A DNA stretch of 64,000 nt from Streptomyces roseoviridis (GTDB lineage: Bacteria; Actinomycetota; Actinomycetes; Streptomycetales; Streptomycetaceae), in NCBI RefSeq assembly GCF_039535235.1, contig NZ_BAAAWU010000001.1, forward strand, positions 2,976,001-3,040,000, given 5' to 3'. The position numbers and the translations under genes are program-made. A model generated the notes under the pieces. The model saw only the letters and a program-made list of their open reading frames with translations, did no database searches and was not told the DNA's origin. Shown in pieces: positions 28,575-39,829 of the stretch; position 1 is the stretch's first letter; each line of letters starts with the position of its first letter.

Positions 28575-29893
28575 CAGCGGAGGAACCCTTCGTAATTGCG
28601 CTGCTGGAGCTGGCTCTCGATCTGCTTCACGGTCTCGAGCCCGACACCCACGATGATGAGGATGCTCGTCCCGCCGAACGGGAAGTTGGCATTGGCACCG
28701 CCGAAGCCTGCCAACGCCATCGTCGGCACAAGAGCGATCAGACCCAGATACAGCGAGCCCGGCCAAGTGATCCGGTTGAGCACGAAGCTCAGGTACTCGG
28801 CAGTAGGTCGACCAGCCCGGATACCCGGGATGAAGCCACCATACTTCTTCATGTTGTCGGCAACTTCCTCGGGGTTGAACGAGATCGCCACGTAGAAGAA
28901 GGCGAAGAACACGATCAGGAGGAAGTACGTAGCGATGTAGTAGGGGTGGTCACCCTTGACGAAGTGGGCTTCGATCCAGGTCTTCCAGCCGGAGGTGCTG
29001 TTCGAGAACTGCGAGATGAGTGCCGGGATGTAGAGCAGCGACGACGCGAAGATGACAGGAATCACACCTGCCTGGTTCACCTTCAACGGGATGTAAGTGG
29101 ACGTACCGCCGTACGACCTGCGGCCGATCATCCGCTTCGCGTACTGCACCGGAATGCGGCGCTGGGCCTGCTCGACGAAGACGACGAGGGCGACCATGAC
29201 GAAGCCGATGAGGATGACGGTGCCGAACTCGATCCAGCCCTTGGCGAGCTTGCCGCTCTCCTTGATGGCCCACAGGGCGCCCGGGAAGCCGGCGGCGATC
29301 GAGATGAACATGAGGATCGACATGCCCTGGCCGATGCCGCGGTCGGTGATGAGCTCGCCCAGCCACATGACCACCGCGGTGCCCGCGGTCATGGTGATGA
29401 CCATGGTGACGGTGACGAAGATCGACTGGTCGGGAACGACCTGGTTCGCGACCGTGCAGCCGCTGAAGAGCGCGCCGGTGCGGGCGGTGGCGACGAGGCC
29501 GGTGCCCTGGAGGATGGCGAGGGCGACCGTCAGATAACGCGTGTACTGCGTGATCTTGGCGGTGCCGGACTGCCCCTCCTTCTTGAGGGCTTCCAGGCGG
29601 GGGATCACGACGGTCAGCAGCTGCAGGATGATGCTCGCCGTGATGTACGGCATGATGCCGAGCGCGAAGATGGTGATCTGGAGCAGCGCCCCGCCACTGA
29701 ACATGTTGACCAGGCCGAACAGGCTGTTGTTGCCCTGGCTCGCCTGATCGACACACTGCTGGACGGCCTCGTAGCTGACACCGGGGACGGGGATGTGTGC
29801 CCCGAGCCGGTACAGCACGATGATGCCGAGCGTGAAGAGCAGCTTCTTGCGCAGGTCGGGCGTCTTGAACGCCCGGGCGAACGCGGTGAGCAC
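28574..29893 (-). CDS. secY: Preprotein translocase subunit SecY
   Basis: A 439-aa channel subunit of the Sec translocon, with ten predicted membrane helices. Hallmarks are ITASIILQLLTVVIPRLEAL (plug/TM2 region), VKEKTRR-like cytosolic loops RRIPVQYAKRMIGRRSYGG and C-terminal GTSILIIVGVGLETVKQIESQ. It starts 215 nt after rplO across a strong hairpin, suggesting its own promoter, and overlaps adk. Confidence 0.98.
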   Translation of the reverse strand: MLTAFARAFKTPDLRKKLLFTLGIIVLYRLGAHIPVPGVSYEAVQQCVDQASQGNNSLFGLVNMFSGGALLQITIFALGIMPYITASIILQLLTVVIPRLEALKKEGQSGTAKITQYTRYLTVALAILQGTGLVATARTGALFSGCTVANQVVPDQSIFVTVTMVITMTAGTAVVMWLGELITDRGIGQGMSILMFISIAAGFPGALWAIKESGKLAKGWIEFGTVILIGFVMVALVVFVEQAQRRIPVQYAKRMIGRRSYGGTSTYIPLKVNQAGVIPVIFASSLLYIPALISQFSNSTSGWKTWIEAHFVKGDHPYYIATYFLLIVFFAFFYVAISFNPEEVADNMKKYGGFIPGIRAGRPTAEYLSFVLNRITWPGSLYLGLIALVPTMALAGFGGANANFPFGGTSILIIVGVGLETVKQIESQLQQRNYEGFLR

Positions 29894-30049
29894 GGTGCCT
29901 CCTGCGACCCCCGCGCACGTGCGTCAGAGGTGACGGTCTTGAGGTTCGACGATGAGAGTTGCCTGCCTCGAGCACCCGCGGGCATACCGCACGCACTCTA
30001 GACAGTGGACGCCACCTTACCGGCGACCATGGCCCCCTAGGAACGACCA

Positions 30050-30083
30050 ACCGGGGATGCCCCTTTTGGGAGGCATCCCCGGT
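30050..30083 (-). terminator. Hairpin between rplO and secY
   Basis: A perfect 12-bp stem (30050-30061 with 30072-30083) with a ten-base loop, 25 nt after the rplO stop. It probably ends or attenuates the spc transcript and would leave secY-adk-map dependent on a promoter in the remaining 150 bp. Confidence 0.75.
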
Positions 30084-30108
30084 GGGATGTTCAGGCCATC
30101 GAGTCGTC

Positions 30109-30564
30109 TCAGACGAGCTCGGTGACGGTGCCGCCGGCGGCGGCGATCTTCTCCTTGGCGGAGCCGGAGACGGCGTCGACCGTCACCTGCAGCGCCACGG
30201 AGACCTCGCCCTGGCCCAGGACCTTGACGAGCTGGTTCTTGCGAACCGCACCCTTGGCGACCAGGTCGGCCACCGTGACCTCGCCACCCTGCGGGTAGAG
30301 CGCGGCCAGCTTGTCCAGGTTCACGACCTGGTACTCGGTGCGGAAGGGGTTCTTGAAGCCCTTCAGCTTCGGGAGACGCATGTGGAGGGGCATCTGGCCA
30401 CCCTCGAAGCGCTCCGGAACCTGGTAGCGGGCCTTCGTGCCCTTCGTACCACGACCGGCCGTCTTACCCTTCGACGCCTCACCACGACCCACACGGGTCT
30501 TGGCGGTCTTGGCGCCCGGGGCGGGACGGAGGTTGTGGACCTTCAGCGGGTTGTTCTCCGCCAT
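30109..30564 (-). CDS. rplO: 50S ribosomal protein L15
   Basis: A 151-aa L15: [40 protein letters not shown] and [20 protein letters not shown] are conserved. The start is one base after the rpmD stop, so translation is coupled. It is the last gene before the hairpin that precedes secY. Confidence 0.98.
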   Translation of the reverse strand: MAENNPLKVHNLRPAPGAKTAKTRVGRGEASKGKTAGRGTKGTKARYQVPERFEGGQMPLHMRLPKLKGFKNPFRTEYQVVNLDKLAALYPQGGEVTVADLVAKGAVRKNQLVKVLGQGEVSVALQVTVDAVSGSAKEKIAAAGGTVTELV

Positions 30565-30565
30565 G

Positions 30566-30748
30566 TCAGTCGACCTCCTCGACCGTCACGAGGTGGCGGA
30601 CGGTGTGCACCATTCCGCGGAACTCGGGGCGGTCCTCCTTGACGACCACGTCGTTCAGGCGCTTGAGCCCGAGCGAACGCAGCGTGTCGCGGTGGTTCTG
30701 CTTGCTGCCGATGTACGACTTCGTCTGCGTGATCTTGAGGCGAGCCAT
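30566..30748 (-). CDS. rpmD: 50S ribosomal protein L30
   Basis: A 60-aa protein, [20 protein letters not shown] to VTVEEVD, with the L30 signature [17 protein letters not shown]. The ATG overlaps the rpsE stop (TAATG) and the stop is one base from rplO. Confidence 0.98.
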   Translation of the reverse strand: MARLKITQTKSYIGSKQNHRDTLRSLGLKRLNDVVVKEDRPEFRGMVHTVRHLVTVEEVD

Positions 30749-31353
30749 TACGCACCCGCCCCAGCACGCGCACGGAGCAGAGCCGCGGGGGCGACGTCCT
30801 CGAGCGGCAGACCGCGGCGGGCCGCGATCTCCTCGGGACGCTGCAGGCCCTTGAGGGCCTCCACGGTCGCGTGCACGATGTTGATCGCGTTGTCGGAGCC
30901 GAGCGACTTCGACAGGATGTCGTGAACGCCGGCGCACTCGAGCACGGCGCGCACCGGGCCACCGGCGATAACACCGGTACCGGGGGAAGCCGGCTTGAGC
31001 AGGACGACGCCCGCGGCCTTCTCACCCTGGATCGGGTGCGGGATGGTGCCCTGGATACGGGGGACCTTGAAGAAGTGCTTCTTGGCCTCCTCCACACCCT
31101 TGGCGATGGCGGCCGGCACCTCCTTGGCCTTGCCGTAGCCGACACCCACGGTGCCGTCACCGTCGCCCACCACGACCAGCGCGGTGAAGCTGAAACGACG
31201 ACCACCCTTGACAACCTTGGCGACGCGGTTGATCGCGACTACGCGCTCAACGTACGCGGTCTTCTCGGCGGCGGCAGCGCCACCGTCGCGGCCCTTCCGG
31301 TCCCGCCGCTCGCCGCCACCGGCACCGCTTCCGCGGCGCTGGGGTCCAGCCAT
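30748..31353 (-). CDS. rpsE: 30S ribosomal protein S5
   Basis: A 201-aa S5 with a Gly/Arg-rich N-terminal extension ([19 protein letters not shown]) before the conserved double-stranded RNA-binding domain [20 protein letters not shown] and the C-terminal [20 protein letters not shown]. It overlaps rpmD by one base and follows rplR by 45 nt. Confidence 0.98.
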   Translation of the reverse strand: MAGPQRRGSGAGGGERRDRKGRDGGAAAAEKTAYVERVVAINRVAKVVKGGRRFSFTALVVVGDGDGTVGVGYGKAKEVPAAIAKGVEEAKKHFFKVPRIQGTIPHPIQGEKAAGVVLLKPASPGTGVIAGGPVRAVLECAGVHDILSKSLGSDNAINIVHATVEALKGLQRPEEIAARRGLPLEDVAPAALLRARAGAGA

Positions 31354-31398
31354 TGGAATACCTCTCTCTGTTACGTCCGTTAGTCCCGGAACCGGGGC

Positions 31399-31782
31399 TT
31401 AGAACTTCAGCCCGGCTTCGCGGGCGGCGTCAGCCAGAGCGGCAATGCGCCCGGCGTACCTGTTGCCACCACGGTCGAACACGACGGCCTCGACGCCGGC
31501 GGCCTTGGCGCGCTCGGCGACCAGGGCGCCGACCTGCTTGGCCTGCGCGGACTTGTCGCCCTCGCCACCGCGGATCGAAGCGTCCAGGTGGGACGCCGAC
31601 GCCAGGGTGTGGCCCTTCAGGTCGTCGATGACCTGCGCGGTGATACCGCGGTTGGAACGCGTCACGACGAGGCGCGGACGCTCCGCCGTACCCGACACGC
31701 TCTTACGGATGCGCAGGTGACGGCGCGCCTTGGCAGCGCGCTTGTAAGCGTCGCCCTTGGCGATCTTCACACCGTATGCCAT
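31399..31782 (-). CDS. rplR: 50S ribosomal protein L18
   Basis: A 127-aa 5S-rRNA-binding protein: [20 protein letters not shown] near the N-terminus, [15 protein letters not shown] in the middle, and the C-terminal [20 protein letters not shown] are typical. Three bases separate it from rplF. Confidence 0.98.
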   Translation of the reverse strand: MAYGVKIAKGDAYKRAAKARRHLRIRKSVSGTAERPRLVVTRSNRGITAQVIDDLKGHTLASASHLDASIRGGEGDKSAQAKQVGALVAERAKAAGVEAVVFDRGGNRYAGRIAALADAAREAGLKF

Positions 31783-31785
31783 GGC

Positions 31786-32325
31786 TTACTTACCAGCCTT
31801 TCCGACCTTGCGGCGGATGACCTCGCCCGCGTACTTCACGCCCTTGGCCTTGTACGGGTCGGGCTTGCGAAGCTTGCGGATGTTCGCGGCGACCTCGCCG
31901 ACCTTCTGCTTGTCGATGCCCTCGACCGAGAACTTGGTCGGCGACTCGACCTTGAAGGAGATCCCCTCGGGGGCCTCCACCAGGATCGGGTGGCTGTAGC
32001 CGAGCTGGAACTCCAGGTTGGAGCCCTTCGCGGCCACGCGGTAACCGACACCGCTGATCTCGAGCGCCTTCGTGTACCCCTGGGTCACACCGGTGATCAT
32101 GTTGGCCACCAGCGTGCGGGACAGGCCGTGCAGGGCCTTGTTCTGACGCTCGTCGTTGGGGCGGGTGACGTTCAGAACGCCGTCCTCACCCTTGACGATC
32201 TCGATCGGCGCGGCGACGGTGTGGGTCAGGGTGCCCTTGGAACCCTTGACCGTGACCGTGCGGCCCTCGATGGTGACGTCCACGCCGGCGGGAACCGTGA
32301 TGGGGAGCTTGCCGATACGCGACAT
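31786..32325 (-). CDS. rplF: 50S ribosomal protein L6
   Basis: A 179-aa L6: [20 protein letters not shown] at the N-terminus, [20 protein letters not shown] in the centre and the conserved C-terminal [20 protein letters not shown]. It follows rpsH by 21 nt. Confidence 0.98.
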   Translation of the reverse strand: MSRIGKLPITVPAGVDVTIEGRTVTVKGSKGTLTHTVAAPIEIVKGEDGVLNVTRPNDERQNKALHGLSRTLVANMITGVTQGYTKALEISGVGYRVAAKGSNLEFQLGYSHPILVEAPEGISFKVESPTKFSVEGIDKQKVGEVAANIRKLRKPDPYKAKGVKYAGEVIRRKVGKAGK

Positions 32326-32346
32326 TGGCTTTTCCTCCGTTCCCGA

Positions 32347-32745
32347 CTACCAGACGTAGGCGAGGACTTCCCCACCCACGCCCTTCTTCTGAGCCTGCTG
32401 GCCGGTCAGGAGACCGTGGGACGTGGAGATGATCGCCACGCCCAGGCCGCCGAGGACCTTCGGCAGGTTGGTGGACTTCGCGTAAACCCGGAGGCCCGGC
32501 TTCGAGATCCGCTTGATGCCCGCGATGGAGCGCTCACGGTTCGGACCGAACTTGAGGTCGAGCACGAGGTTCTTGCCGACCTCGGCGTCCTCGACCTTCC
32601 AGCCCGTGATGAAGCCCTCCTGCTGGAGGATTTCCGCGATGTGAGACTTGATCTTGCTGTGCGGCATCGTCACGGAGTCGTGGTACGCCGAGTTCGCGTT
32701 ACGCAGACGCGTGAGCATGTCTGCGATCGGATCAGTCATGGTCAT
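32347..32745 (-). CDS. rpsH: 30S ribosomal protein S8
   Basis: A 132-aa S8 from ATG 32745 ([20 protein letters not shown]), ending [11 protein letters not shown], with [16 protein letters not shown] preceding. ATG 32739 is an alternative. The open frame upstream is spacer sequence. The 223-nt interval to rpsN is unusually long for this cluster and holds no gene. Confidence 0.97.
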   Translation of the reverse strand: MTMTDPIADMLTRLRNANSAYHDSVTMPHSKIKSHIAEILQQEGFITGWKVEDAEVGKNLVLDLKFGPNRERSIAGIKRISKPGLRVYAKSTNLPKVLGGLGVAIISTSHGLLTGQQAQKKGVGGEVLAYVW

Positions 32746-32968
32746 GAATTGGCCTTCGGCCTCTCTCGCCGGGGTTTCCTGGTGCACCATCCCTCTCCCC
32801 GATCCGAGACGGGGCGGGTGCGGTGCGGTGGACCTACGGCGTAGTAAGTCGTACGGGCGGCGGACGCCCAACCCCACAAGCCTAAGCCATGCGGGGGTGG
32901 GCCTCCGCCAACCCTCTGCTTACCGAGAGACTCCTGTGGTTCCCCAATGCCCTACGGGCGAGGGGGAA

Positions 32969-33154
32969 TTACCAGGAGCTCTTGGTCACGCCCGGCAGCT
33001 CGCCACGGTGAGCCATCTCACGAAGGCACACGCGGCAGAGGCCGAACTTGCGGTACACGGAGTGGGGGCGACCGCAGCGCTGGCAGCGGGTGTACGCACG
33101 CACACCGAACTTGGGCTTGCGGGCAGCCTTCGCGATGAGAGCCTTCTTCGCCAT
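32969..33154 (-). CDS. rpsZ: 30S ribosomal protein S14, zinc-binding type (type Z)
   Basis: A 61-aa S14 of the short zinc form: [20 protein letters not shown], then [20 protein letters not shown] with two C-x2-C pairs that bind zinc, then [18 protein letters not shown]. Streptomycetes usually also carry a longer zinc-free paralogue under Zur control elsewhere. It lies five bases after rplE. Confidence 0.97.
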   Translation of the reverse strand: MAKKALIAKAARKPKFGVRAYTRCQRCGRPHSVYRKFGLCRVCLREMAHRGELPGVTKSSW

Positions 33155-33159
33155 CTCGC

Positions 33160-33714
33160 TTACGCCTCCTTGAACGGGAAGCCGAGGTGACGCAGAAGGG
33201 CACGGCCCTCGTCGTCGTTGGTCGCCGTGGTGACCACGGTGATGTCCATACCCCGGACGCGGTCGATCTTGTCCTGGTCGATCTCGTGGAACATGACCTG
33301 CTCCGTGAGACCGAAGGTGTAGTTGCCACGGCCGTCGAACTGCTTCGGGGACAGGCCGCGGAAGTCGCGGATGCGCGGCAGCGCGAGCGACAGGGTGCGG
33401 TCCAGGAACTCCCACATGCGGTCGCCACGGAGCGTGACGTGGGCACCGATCGGCTGACCCTCGCGCAGCTTGAACTGCGCGATGGACTTGCGGGCCTTGG
33501 TGACGGCCGGCTTCTGACCGGTGATCGTGGTGAGGTCGCGGATCGCGCCCTCGATCAGCTTCGAGTCACGGGCGGCGTCGCCGACACCCATGTTGACCAC
33601 GATCTTCACGAGGCCGGGGATCTGCATGACGTTCTCGTACTTGAACTCGTCACGCAGCTTGCCCGCGATCTCCTCGCGGTACTTCGTCTTGAGACGCGGA
33701 GTGGTGGTAGCCAT
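33160..33714 (-). CDS. rplE: 50S ribosomal protein L5
   Basis: A 184-aa L5 that binds 5S r[43 protein letters not shown] and [24 protein letters not shown] sequence are conserved. The ATG overlaps the rplX stop by one base. Confidence 0.98.
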   Translation of the reverse strand: MATTTPRLKTKYREEIAGKLRDEFKYENVMQIPGLVKIVVNMGVGDAARDSKLIEGAIRDLTTITGQKPAVTKARKSIAQFKLREGQPIGAHVTLRGDRMWEFLDRTLSLALPRIRDFRGLSPKQFDGRGNYTFGLTEQVMFHEIDQDKIDRVRGMDITVVTTATNDDEGRALLRHLGFPFKEA

Positions 33715-34025
33715 CAGATGTCCTCACCCGTCCGCTTGGCAACGCGGATCTTGTTGCCCTCGTCGTCGAAGCGGTAACCGACACGCGTGACGACCTTCTT
33801 GCCGTCCTTCTCCACGACCAGCTGGACGTTGGAGACGTGGACCGGGGCCTCGGTGGTCACGATGCCGCCGGCCTGGTTCGGGCCGGCCTTGGTGTGCTTC
33901 TTGACCCGGTTGACACCCTCGACGAGGACGCGGGACTCGGCGGGGAAGGCCGCGATGACCTTGCCCTGCTTGCCCTTGTCCTTGCCGGTGATGACCTGGA
34001 CCAGGTCGCCCTTCTTGATCTTCAT
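33714..34025 (-). CDS. rplX: 50S ribosomal protein L24
   Basis: A 103-aa L24 with N-terminal KOW motif [20 protein letters not shown], then [20 protein letters not shown]. It lies two bases after rplN and overlaps rplE by one base. Confidence 0.98.
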   Translation of the reverse strand: MKIKKGDLVQVITGKDKGKQGKVIAAFPAESRVLVEGVNRVKKHTKAGPNQAGGIVTTEAPVHVSNVQLVVEKDGKKVVTRVGYRFDDEGNKIRVAKRTGEDI

Positions 34026-34027
34026 GC

Positions 34028-34396
34028 TTACAGCACCTCCGGCGCGAGCGAGATGATCTTCATGAACTTCTTCTCGCGCAGCTCACGGCCGACGGGGCCG
34101 AAGATACGGGTGCCGCGAGGGTCGCCGTCGTTCTTCAGAATGACGGCGGCGTTCTCGTCGAAGCGGATGTACGAGCCGTCCTGGCGGCGGCGCTCCTTGA
34201 CGGTGCGAACGATGACCGCCTTGACGACGTCACCCTTCTTCACGTTGCCACCGGGGATCGCGTCCTTGACGGTGGCGACGATGACGTCACCGATGCCCGC
34301 GTAGCGGCGACCCGAGCCACCGAGCACACGGATGCAAAGGATTTCCTTCGCACCAGTGTTGTCGGCGACGCGAAGTCGCGACTCCTGCTGGATCAC
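34028..34396 (-). CDS. rplN: 50S ribosomal protein L14
   Basis: A 122-aa L14: [37 protein letters not shown] and [20 protein letters not shown] are hallmark segments. A 104-nt spacer with a hairpin separates it from rpsQ. Confidence 0.98.
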   Translation of the reverse strand: MIQQESRLRVADNTGAKEILCIRVLGGSGRRYAGIGDVIVATVKDAIPGGNVKKGDVVKAVIVRTVKERRRQDGSYIRFDENAAVILKNDGDPRGTRIFGPVGRELREKKFMKIISLAPEVL

Positions 34397-34429
34397 GTCT
34401 ATCTCCTGATTGTCTGCCGGTTCCCGGCG

Positions 34430-34453
34430 GGGGCCTCATTCGCATGAGGCCCC
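34430..34453 (-). terminator. Hairpin between rpsQ and rplN
   Basis: A perfect 10-bp stem (34430-34439 with 34444-34453) with TCGC loop. In the middle of the S10-spc cluster it is more likely an attenuator or processing signal at the old S10/spc boundary than a full terminator. Confidence 0.6.
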
Positions 34454-34500
34454 ACGCCGAGCCTGGCGGAACTGTTCCTAGGGGGTCCCCCTAGGAGGGA

Positions 34501-34782
34501 TTACTTGGCCTTCTCGAGGATCTCGACGACGCGCCAGTGCTTCGTGGCGGACAGCTTCCGGGTCTCCATGAGGAGGACGCGGTCGCCGACGCCGGCCTGG
34601 TTCTGCTCGTCGTGAGCCTTGAGCTTGTTCGTACGGCGGATGACCTTGCCGTACAGCGCGTGCTTGACGCGGTCCTCGACAGCGACGACGACGGTCTTGT
34701 CCATCTTGTCGCTGACGACGAGGCCCTCACGGACCTTGCGGGCGTTGCGCTCGGTCTTCTCAGTCACGTTGTTCTCGCTCAT
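34501..34782 (-). CDS. rpsQ: 30S ribosomal protein S17
   Basis: A 93-aa S17: [26 protein letters not shown]-like [20 protein letters not shown] and [20 protein letters not shown] are conserved. Its ATG overlaps the rpmC stop by one base. Confidence 0.98.
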   Translation of the reverse strand: MSENNVTEKTERNARKVREGLVVSDKMDKTVVVAVEDRVKHALYGKVIRRTNKLKAHDEQNQAGVGDRVLLMETRKLSATKHWRVVEILEKAK

Positions 34783-35006
34783 CAGGCGTTCTCCACCGTC
34801 TCGATGCCCAGCTCGCGCTCACGCATCAGGGTGTAGATCCGGGCGATGTCCTTACGGACGGACTTGAGCCGACCGTGGTTCTCGAGCTGGCCCGTCGCCG
34901 CCTGGAAGCGGAGGTTGAACAGCTCTTCCTTGGCCTCGCGGAGCTTGGCGACAAGCTCCTCGTTGCCCAGCTCGCGCAGCTCGGACGCCTTGGTACCGGC
35001 CGACAT
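34782..35006 (-). CDS. rpmC: 50S ribosomal protein L29
   Basis: A 74-aa helical-hairpin protein, [20 protein letters not shown], with [23 protein letters not shown] 35006 is preferred: it overlaps the rplP stop as TGATG and gives the usual N-terminus. The GTG codon just before it (35009) would add one residue. Confidence 0.97.
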   Translation of the reverse strand: MSAGTKASELRELGNEELVAKLREAKEELFNLRFQAATGQLENHGRLKSVRKDIARIYTLMRERELGIETVENA

Positions 35007-35425
35007 CACAGCTCACCTGCCTCGCGCTTAACGATCTTGCACTTCATCGGCAGCTTGTGAGCCGCTCGAGTCAGGGCCTCACGCGCGATCTTCTCGTTCG
35101 GGTAGGACAGCTCGAACATCACCCGACCGGGCTTGACGTTCGCGATCCACCACTCCGGAGAACCCTTACCGGAACCCATGCGGGTCTCGGCAGGCTTCTT
35201 CGTGAGCGGGCGGTCCGGGTAGATGTTGATCCAGACCTTGCCGCCACGCTTGATGTGGCGGGTCATCGCGATACGCGCGGCCTCGATCTGGCGGTTGGTC
35301 ACGTAGGCCGGGGTGAGGGCCTGAATGCCGTACTCGCCGAACGCAACCTGCGTGCCACCCTTGGACATACCGTTGCGCTTCGGGTGGTGCTGCTTGCGGT
35401 GCTTGACCCTACGGGGGATCAGCAT
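35006..35425 (-). CDS. rplP: 50S ribosomal protein L16
   Basis: A 139-aa L16: [59 protein letters not shown] are hallmark stretches. It overlaps rpmC by one base and follows rpsC by five. Confidence 0.98.
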   Translation of the reverse strand: MLIPRRVKHRKQHHPKRNGMSKGGTQVAFGEYGIQALTPAYVTNRQIEAARIAMTRHIKRGGKVWINIYPDRPLTKKPAETRMGSGKGSPEWWIANVKPGRVMFELSYPNEKIAREALTRAAHKLPMKCKIVKREAGEL

Positions 35426-35430
35426 TTCGG

Positions 35431-36261
35431 TCAGGCCTCCGTTCCGGTGCTCTCAGCCGGAGCGGCGGCGGCGGCCTCGGCCTTGGGGGCCTCGGCAGCA
35501 GCAGCCTGCTGCGGCTTGCGACCGCGACCGCCACGCTCGCCACCGCGGCCACCACGGCCGGCCGGGCGGTCAGCGCCGCCACGGGCCGGACGGTTGCCGG
35601 CGCGGGCAGCGGCGTTCTCGGCGCGGACCTCGGCGATGTTCTTGACGTCGCCCTTGTAGATCCAGACCTTCACGCCGATGCGGCCGAAGGTCGTCTTGGC
35701 CTCGAAGAAGCCGTACTCGACGTTCGCGCGGAGCGTGTGCAGCGGCACACGGCCCTCGCGGTAGAACTCCGAGCGGGACATCTCGGCGCCGCCGAGACGG
35801 CCACCACACTGGATCTTGATGCCCTTGGCGCCGGCCTTCATGGCGGACTGCATGCTCTTGCGCATGGCCCGACGGAAGGAGACGCGGGAGGACAGCTGCT
35901 CGGCGACGGCCTGGGCCACCAGCTGAGCGTCGACCTCGGGGTTCTTGACCTCGAGGATGTTCAGCTGGACCTGCTTGCCGGTCAGCTTCTCGAGCTGGCC
36001 GCGGATCTTGTCGGCCTCGGCGCCACGGCGACCGATGACAATGCCCGGGCGAGCGGTGTGGATGTCCACGCGGACACGGTCACGGGTGCGCTCGATCTCC
36101 ACCTTCGAGATGCCGGCGCGCTCCATGCCGGACGTCAGCATCCGACGGATGGCGACGTCTTCCTTGACGTAGTCCTTGTACAGCTTGTCGGCGTACCAAC
36201 GCGACTTGAAGTCGGTGGTGATGCCGAGCCGGAACCCGTGCGGGTTTACCTTCTGGCCCAT
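35431..36261 (-). CDS. rpsC: 30S ribosomal protein S3
   Basis: A 276-aa S3. The N-terminal KH domain has VHIHTARPG-like [20 protein letters not shown], and the C-terminal half has [20 protein letters not shown]. Beyond residue about 215 there is an Arg/Gly-rich then Ala/Glu-rich tail ([20 protein letters not shown]) longer than in E. coli, typical of actinobacteria. It overlaps the rplV stop by one base. Confidence 0.98.
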   Translation of the reverse strand: MGQKVNPHGFRLGITTDFKSRWYADKLYKDYVKEDVAIRRMLTSGMERAGISKVEIERTRDRVRVDIHTARPGIVIGRRGAEADKIRGQLEKLTGKQVQLNILEVKNPEVDAQLVAQAVAEQLSSRVSFRRAMRKSMQSAMKAGAKGIKIQCGGRLGGAEMSRSEFYREGRVPLHTLRANVEYGFFEAKTTFGRIGVKVWIYKGDVKNIAEVRAENAAARAGNRPARGGADRPAGRGGRGGERGGRGRKPQQAAAAEAPKAEAAAAAPAESTGTEA

Positions 36262-36608
36262 TACCGGGTTCCTTCCTTGCTGCTGACGACCACGGTGATG
36301 TGGCTGGTCCGCTTGCGGATCCGGTAGGCACGGCCCTGAGCACGCGGACGGAACCGCTTCAGGGTCGGGCCCTCGTCGACGTACGCCTCGCTGATGAACA
36401 GCGAAGAGGCGTCCGTGTGGTCGTAGTTGTGCGCGGCGTTGGCGATGGCGCTGTCGAGCACCTTGCCGACCGGCACGGAGGCGGCCTGCGGGGCGAATCG
36501 CAGGACGGCCTGGGCCTCCGTGGCGTCCATGCCACGGATGAGGTCCACCACGCGGCGGGCCTTCATGGGCGTGACGCGGATGTACCGCGCCTGGGCCCTG
36601 GCTTCCAT
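36261..36608 (-). CDS. rplV: 50S ribosomal protein L22
   Basis: A 115-aa L22 that lines the exit tunnel: [20 protein letters not shown] and the tunnel-loop [20 protein letters not shown]. It lies 43 nt after rpsS. Confidence 0.98.
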   Translation of the reverse strand: MEARAQARYIRVTPMKARRVVDLIRGMDATEAQAVLRFAPQAASVPVGKVLDSAIANAAHNYDHTDASSLFISEAYVDEGPTLKRFRPRAQGRAYRIRKRTSHITVVVSSKEGTR

Positions 36609-36651
36609 GGTTGTCCTTCCAGTTACTTACGTGTCTGTTGCGATCCGCGCC

Positions 36652-36933
36652 TTAGCGGCGCTTCGACTTCCGGTCTTCCTTGACGTGACCCCGGAAGGTG
36701 CGCGTCGGCGAGAACTCGCCGAGCTTGTGGCCGACCATCGACTCGGTGACGAACACCGGGACGTGGGTCTTGCCGTTGTGCACCGCGATCGTGTGGCCCA
36801 GCATGGCCGGGACGATCATCGAGCGACGGGACCAGGTCTTGATGACGTTCTTGGTGCCGGCTTCGTTCTGGGCGTCCACCTTCTTGATGAGGTGGTCGTC
36901 GACGAAGGGCCCCTTCTTGAGACTGCGCGGCAT
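36652..36933 (-). CDS. rpsS: 30S ribosomal protein S19
   Basis: A 93-aa S19: [40 protein letters not shown] and [20 protein letters not shown] are conserved. Twelve bases separate it from rplB. Confidence 0.98.
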   Translation of the reverse strand: MPRSLKKGPFVDDHLIKKVDAQNEAGTKNVIKTWSRRSMIVPAMLGHTIAVHNGKTHVPVFVTESMVGHKLGEFSPTRTFRGHVKEDRKSKRR

Positions 36934-36945
36934 CTAAACCCGCTC

Positions 36946-37782
36946 CTAGCGCTTCTTGTTCGTCTTGCGGCGGCGGACGATGTACTTGTTCGACGCCTTC
37001 TTGGGCGAACGAGTACGGCCTTCCTTCTGGCCCCACGGGGACACCGGGTGGCGACCACCGGAGGTCTTGCCCTCACCACCACCGTGCGGGTGGTCAACCG
37101 GGTTCATCGCCACACCGCGAACGGTCGGGCGGACGCCCAGCCAGCGCTTGCGGCCGGCCTTGCCCCAGTTGATGTTCGACTGCTCGGCGTTGCCGACCTC
37201 ACCGATGGTGGCGCGGCAGCGGGCGTCGACCAGGCGGATCTCGCCCGACGGCATGCGGAGGTGGGCCATCGTGCCCTCCTTCGCGAGCAGCTGCACGGAG
37301 GCACCTGCGGAGCGGGCGAACTTGGCGCCACCGCCGGGACGGAGCTCGATCGCGTGGATCGTGGTACCGACCGGGATGTTGCGGAGGGCCAGGTTGTTGC
37401 CGGGCTTGATGTCGGCCGTGGGGCCGTTCTCGACCCGGTCACCCTGCGCCAGACCACGCGGGGCGATGATGTAGCGCTTCTCGCCGTCCGCGTAGTGGAG
37501 CAGCGCGATGCGCGCGGTGCGGTTGGGGTCGTACTCGATGTGAGCGACCTTGGCCGGCACGCCGTCCTTGTCGTGACGACGGAAGTCGATCACACGGTAG
37601 GCACGCTTGTGGCCACCGCCCTGGTGGCGGACGGTCACACGACCGGTGTTGTTACGGCCGCCCTTGCTGTGCAGGGGGCGGACCAGCGACTTCTCCGGCG
37701 TGGACCGCGTGATCTCGACGAAGTCGGCGACGGAGGAGCCACGGCGGCCCGGCGTCGTCGGCTTGTACTTGCGGATACCCAT
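36946..37782 (-). CDS. rplB: 50S ribosomal protein L2
   Basis: A 278-aa L2, [20 protein letters not shown], with the peptidyl-transferase-region motif [20 protein letters not shown] containing the key histidine. Full family length. It follows rplW by 39 nt. Confidence 0.98.
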   Translation of the reverse strand: MGIRKYKPTTPGRRGSSVADFVEITRSTPEKSLVRPLHSKGGRNNTGRVTVRHQGGGHKRAYRVIDFRRHDKDGVPAKVAHIEYDPNRTARIALLHYADGEKRYIIAPRGLAQGDRVENGPTADIKPGNNLALRNIPVGTTIHAIELRPGGGAKFARSAGASVQLLAKEGTMAHLRMPSGEIRLVDARCRATIGEVGNAEQSNINWGKAGRKRWLGVRPTVRGVAMNPVDHPHGGGEGKTSGGRHPVSPWGQKEGRTRSPKKASNKYIVRRRKTNKKR

Positions 37783-37821
37783 TTCTCAGTCCTCGTCCGA
37801 TATCGGACGACTCGACCGCCG

Positions 37822-38145
37822 TCAGGCGGTCGGGCCGCCGAAGATGTCGATTCGGTTGCCCTCGGCGAGGGTCACGATGGCGCGCTTGGTGTTGGCGCGC
37901 TTGCCGAAACCGGTGCGGGTGCGCTTGCGCTTGCCCTGGCGGTTGATCGTGTTGACCCCGGTGACCTTGACCGAGAAGACCGCCTCGACGGCCTGCTTGA
38001 TCTGGGTCTTGTTGGCGCCGGGCGCGACGATGAACGTGTACTTGTTCTCGTCGAGCAGCGCGTAGCTCTTCTCGGAGACAACCGGCTTGACGAGGACGTC
38101 GCGCGGGTCCGTGAAGGTCTTGCTGGTGATCGTGGCCTCGGACAT
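37822..38145 (-). CDS. rplW: 50S ribosomal protein L23
   Basis: A 107-aa L23 at the tunnel exit: [40 protein letters not shown], and [20 protein letters not shown]. It overlaps the rplD stop by one base. Confidence 0.98.
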   Translation of the reverse strand: MSEATITSKTFTDPRDVLVKPVVSEKSYALLDENKYTFIVAPGANKTQIKQAVEAVFSVKVTGVNTINRQGKRKRTRTGFGKRANTKRAIVTLAEGNRIDIFGGPTA

Positions 38146-38795
38146 CAGGCCTCGCTCCCTTCGGTCTCATCGGCCTTGGGGCCAGACACGAAGGACTCGA
38201 GGGCGGCCTGGGTGAAGACCACGTCGTCGGATCGCATCACGTCGTACGTGTTCAGCTGGCCCGGCTCCAGGATGTGCACCTGGGGCAGGTTGCGGGCGGA
38301 CAGCCACGCGGCCTCGTCGGAGCGCTCGGCGACCAGGAGCAGGTTCTTGCGCTCCGAGATCTTGCCGAACAGCGTCTTGGCGGCCTTGGTGGAGATGCCA
38401 CCCTCGACCACGCCGGTGACGACGTGGATACGGGAGTGGTTCGCCCGGTCGGAGAGGGCACCGCGGAGGGCGGCGGCCTTCATCTTCTTGGGGGTCCGCT
38501 GCGAGTAGTCACGCGGCACGGGACCGTGCACGACGCCACCACCGGCGAACTGCGGGGCGCGGGTCGAACCCTGACGGGCGCGGCCGGTGCCCTTCTGGCG
38601 GTACGGCTTCCGGCCACCACCGCGGACCTCGCCACGCGACTTGACCTTGTGCGTGCCCTGACGGGCGGCGGCCAGCTGCGCGACGACGACCTGGTGGATC
38701 AGCGGGATGCTGACCTTGGCCTCGAAGATCTCGGCCGGGAGCTCGACGGTCCCGGTCTTGTCGCCGGAGGGCGACAGAATGTCAATGGTGCTCAT
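38145..38795 (-). CDS. rplD: 50S ribosomal protein L4
   Basis: A 216-aa L4 from ATG 38795 ([20 protein letters not shown]); the longer frame overlaps rplC. The tunnel loop [26 protein letters not shown] region is present, as is the C-terminal helical part ending [10 protein letters not shown]. In enterobacteria L4 autoregulates the S10 operon; no evidence for that is visible here. Confidence 0.97.
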   Translation of the reverse strand: MSTIDILSPSGDKTGTVELPAEIFEAKVSIPLIHQVVVAQLAAARQGTHKVKSRGEVRGGGRKPYRQKGTGRARQGSTRAPQFAGGGVVHGPVPRDYSQRTPKKMKAAALRGALSDRANHSRIHVVTGVVEGGISTKAAKTLFGKISERKNLLLVAERSDEAAWLSARNLPQVHILEPGQLNTYDVMRSDDVVFTQAALESFVSGPKADETEGSEA

Positions 38796-38799
38796 ATCC

Positions 38800-39444
38800 T
38801 CAGGCCCCCTTGGCCGCAGTGCGGACCAGGACGAGGCCGCCGTTCGGACCAGGAACCGCGCCCTTGATGAGGAGCAGGCCCTTCTCCGCGTCAACGGCGT
38901 GAACGGTCAGGTTCTGGGTGGTCACGCGCTCGTTGCCCATACGGCCGGCCATGCGCATGCCCTTGAAGACGCGGCCCGGGGTGGCGCAGCCACCGATCGA
39001 ACCGGGCTTGCGGTGCACGCGGTGGGCACCGTGCGACGCCTTGCCACCACGGAAGTTGTGGCGCTTCATGGCGCCGGCGAAGCCCTTGCCCTTGCTCTTG
39101 CCGGTGACGTCGACCTTCACGCCGGCCTCGAAGACCTCGGCGGTGATCTCCTGGCCGAGCGTGTACTCGGAGGCGTCAGCGGTGCGGAGCTCCACCAGGT
39201 GGCGGCGCGGGGTGACGTCGGCCTTGGCGAAGTGACCCTTGAGGGGCTTGTTCACCTTGCGCGGGTCGATCTCGCCGAAGGCGATCTGGACCGACTCGTA
39301 GCCGTCGGTGTCGTTCGTACGCACCTGGGTCACGACATTCGGGCCGGCCTTGACGACGGTCACCGGGACGACCCGGTTGTTCTCGTCCCAGACCTGCGTC
39401 ATGCCGAGCTTCTCGCCCAGGATGCCCTTGATGTTCTTAGCCAT
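38800..39444 (-). CDS. rplC: 50S ribosomal protein L3
   Basis: A 214-aa L3 from ATG 39444, [20 protein letters not shown], with [20 protein letters not shown] and the finger [20 protein letters not shown] near the peptidyl transferase centre. It follows rpsJ by 13 nt and precedes rplD by four. Confidence 0.98.
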   Translation of the reverse strand: MAKNIKGILGEKLGMTQVWDENNRVVPVTVVKAGPNVVTQVRTNDTDGYESVQIAFGEIDPRKVNKPLKGHFAKADVTPRRHLVELRTADASEYTLGQEITAEVFEAGVKVDVTGKSKGKGFAGAMKRHNFRGGKASHGAHRVHRKPGSIGGCATPGRVFKGMRMAGRMGNERVTTQNLTVHAVDAEKGLLLIKGAVPGPNGGLVLVRTAAKGA

Positions 39445-39457
39445 CTCGCGCGTCACC

Positions 39458-39766
39458 TCAGAGCTTGATCTCGATGTCGACGCCCGCCGGCAGGTCGAGA
39501 CGCATGAGCGAGTCGACGGTCTTCGGCGTGGGGTCGAGGATGTCGATGAGGCGCTTGTGCGTGCGCATCTCGAAGTGCTCGCGCGAGTCCTTGTACTTGT
39601 GCGGCGACTTGATGACGCAGTACACGTTCTTCTCAGTGGGCAGCGGCACCGGGCCCGCGACCGACGCACCAGTGCGCGTCACCGTCTCGACGATCTTCTT
39701 CGCCGAGGAGTCGATGACCTCGTGGTCGTAGGCCTTGAGCCGGATGCGGATCTTCTGTCCCGCCAT
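39458..39766 (-). CDS. rpsJ: 30S ribosomal protein S10
   Basis: A 102-aa S10, [20 protein letters not shown], with the C-terminal [20 protein letters not shown]. It is the first gene of the fused S10-spc-alpha cluster. S10 is also NusE, a transcription antitermination factor. Confidence 0.98.
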   Translation of the reverse strand: MAGQKIRIRLKAYDHEVIDSSAKKIVETVTRTGASVAGPVPLPTEKNVYCVIKSPHKYKDSREHFEMRTHKRLIDILDPTPKTVDSLMRLDLPAGVDIEIKL

Positions 39767-39829
39767 GGCTACTCAGTAGTCCTGTCTCTCGTAACGCTCT
39801 GGAACCCGGGGGTTCTCTTGACTCCTCCT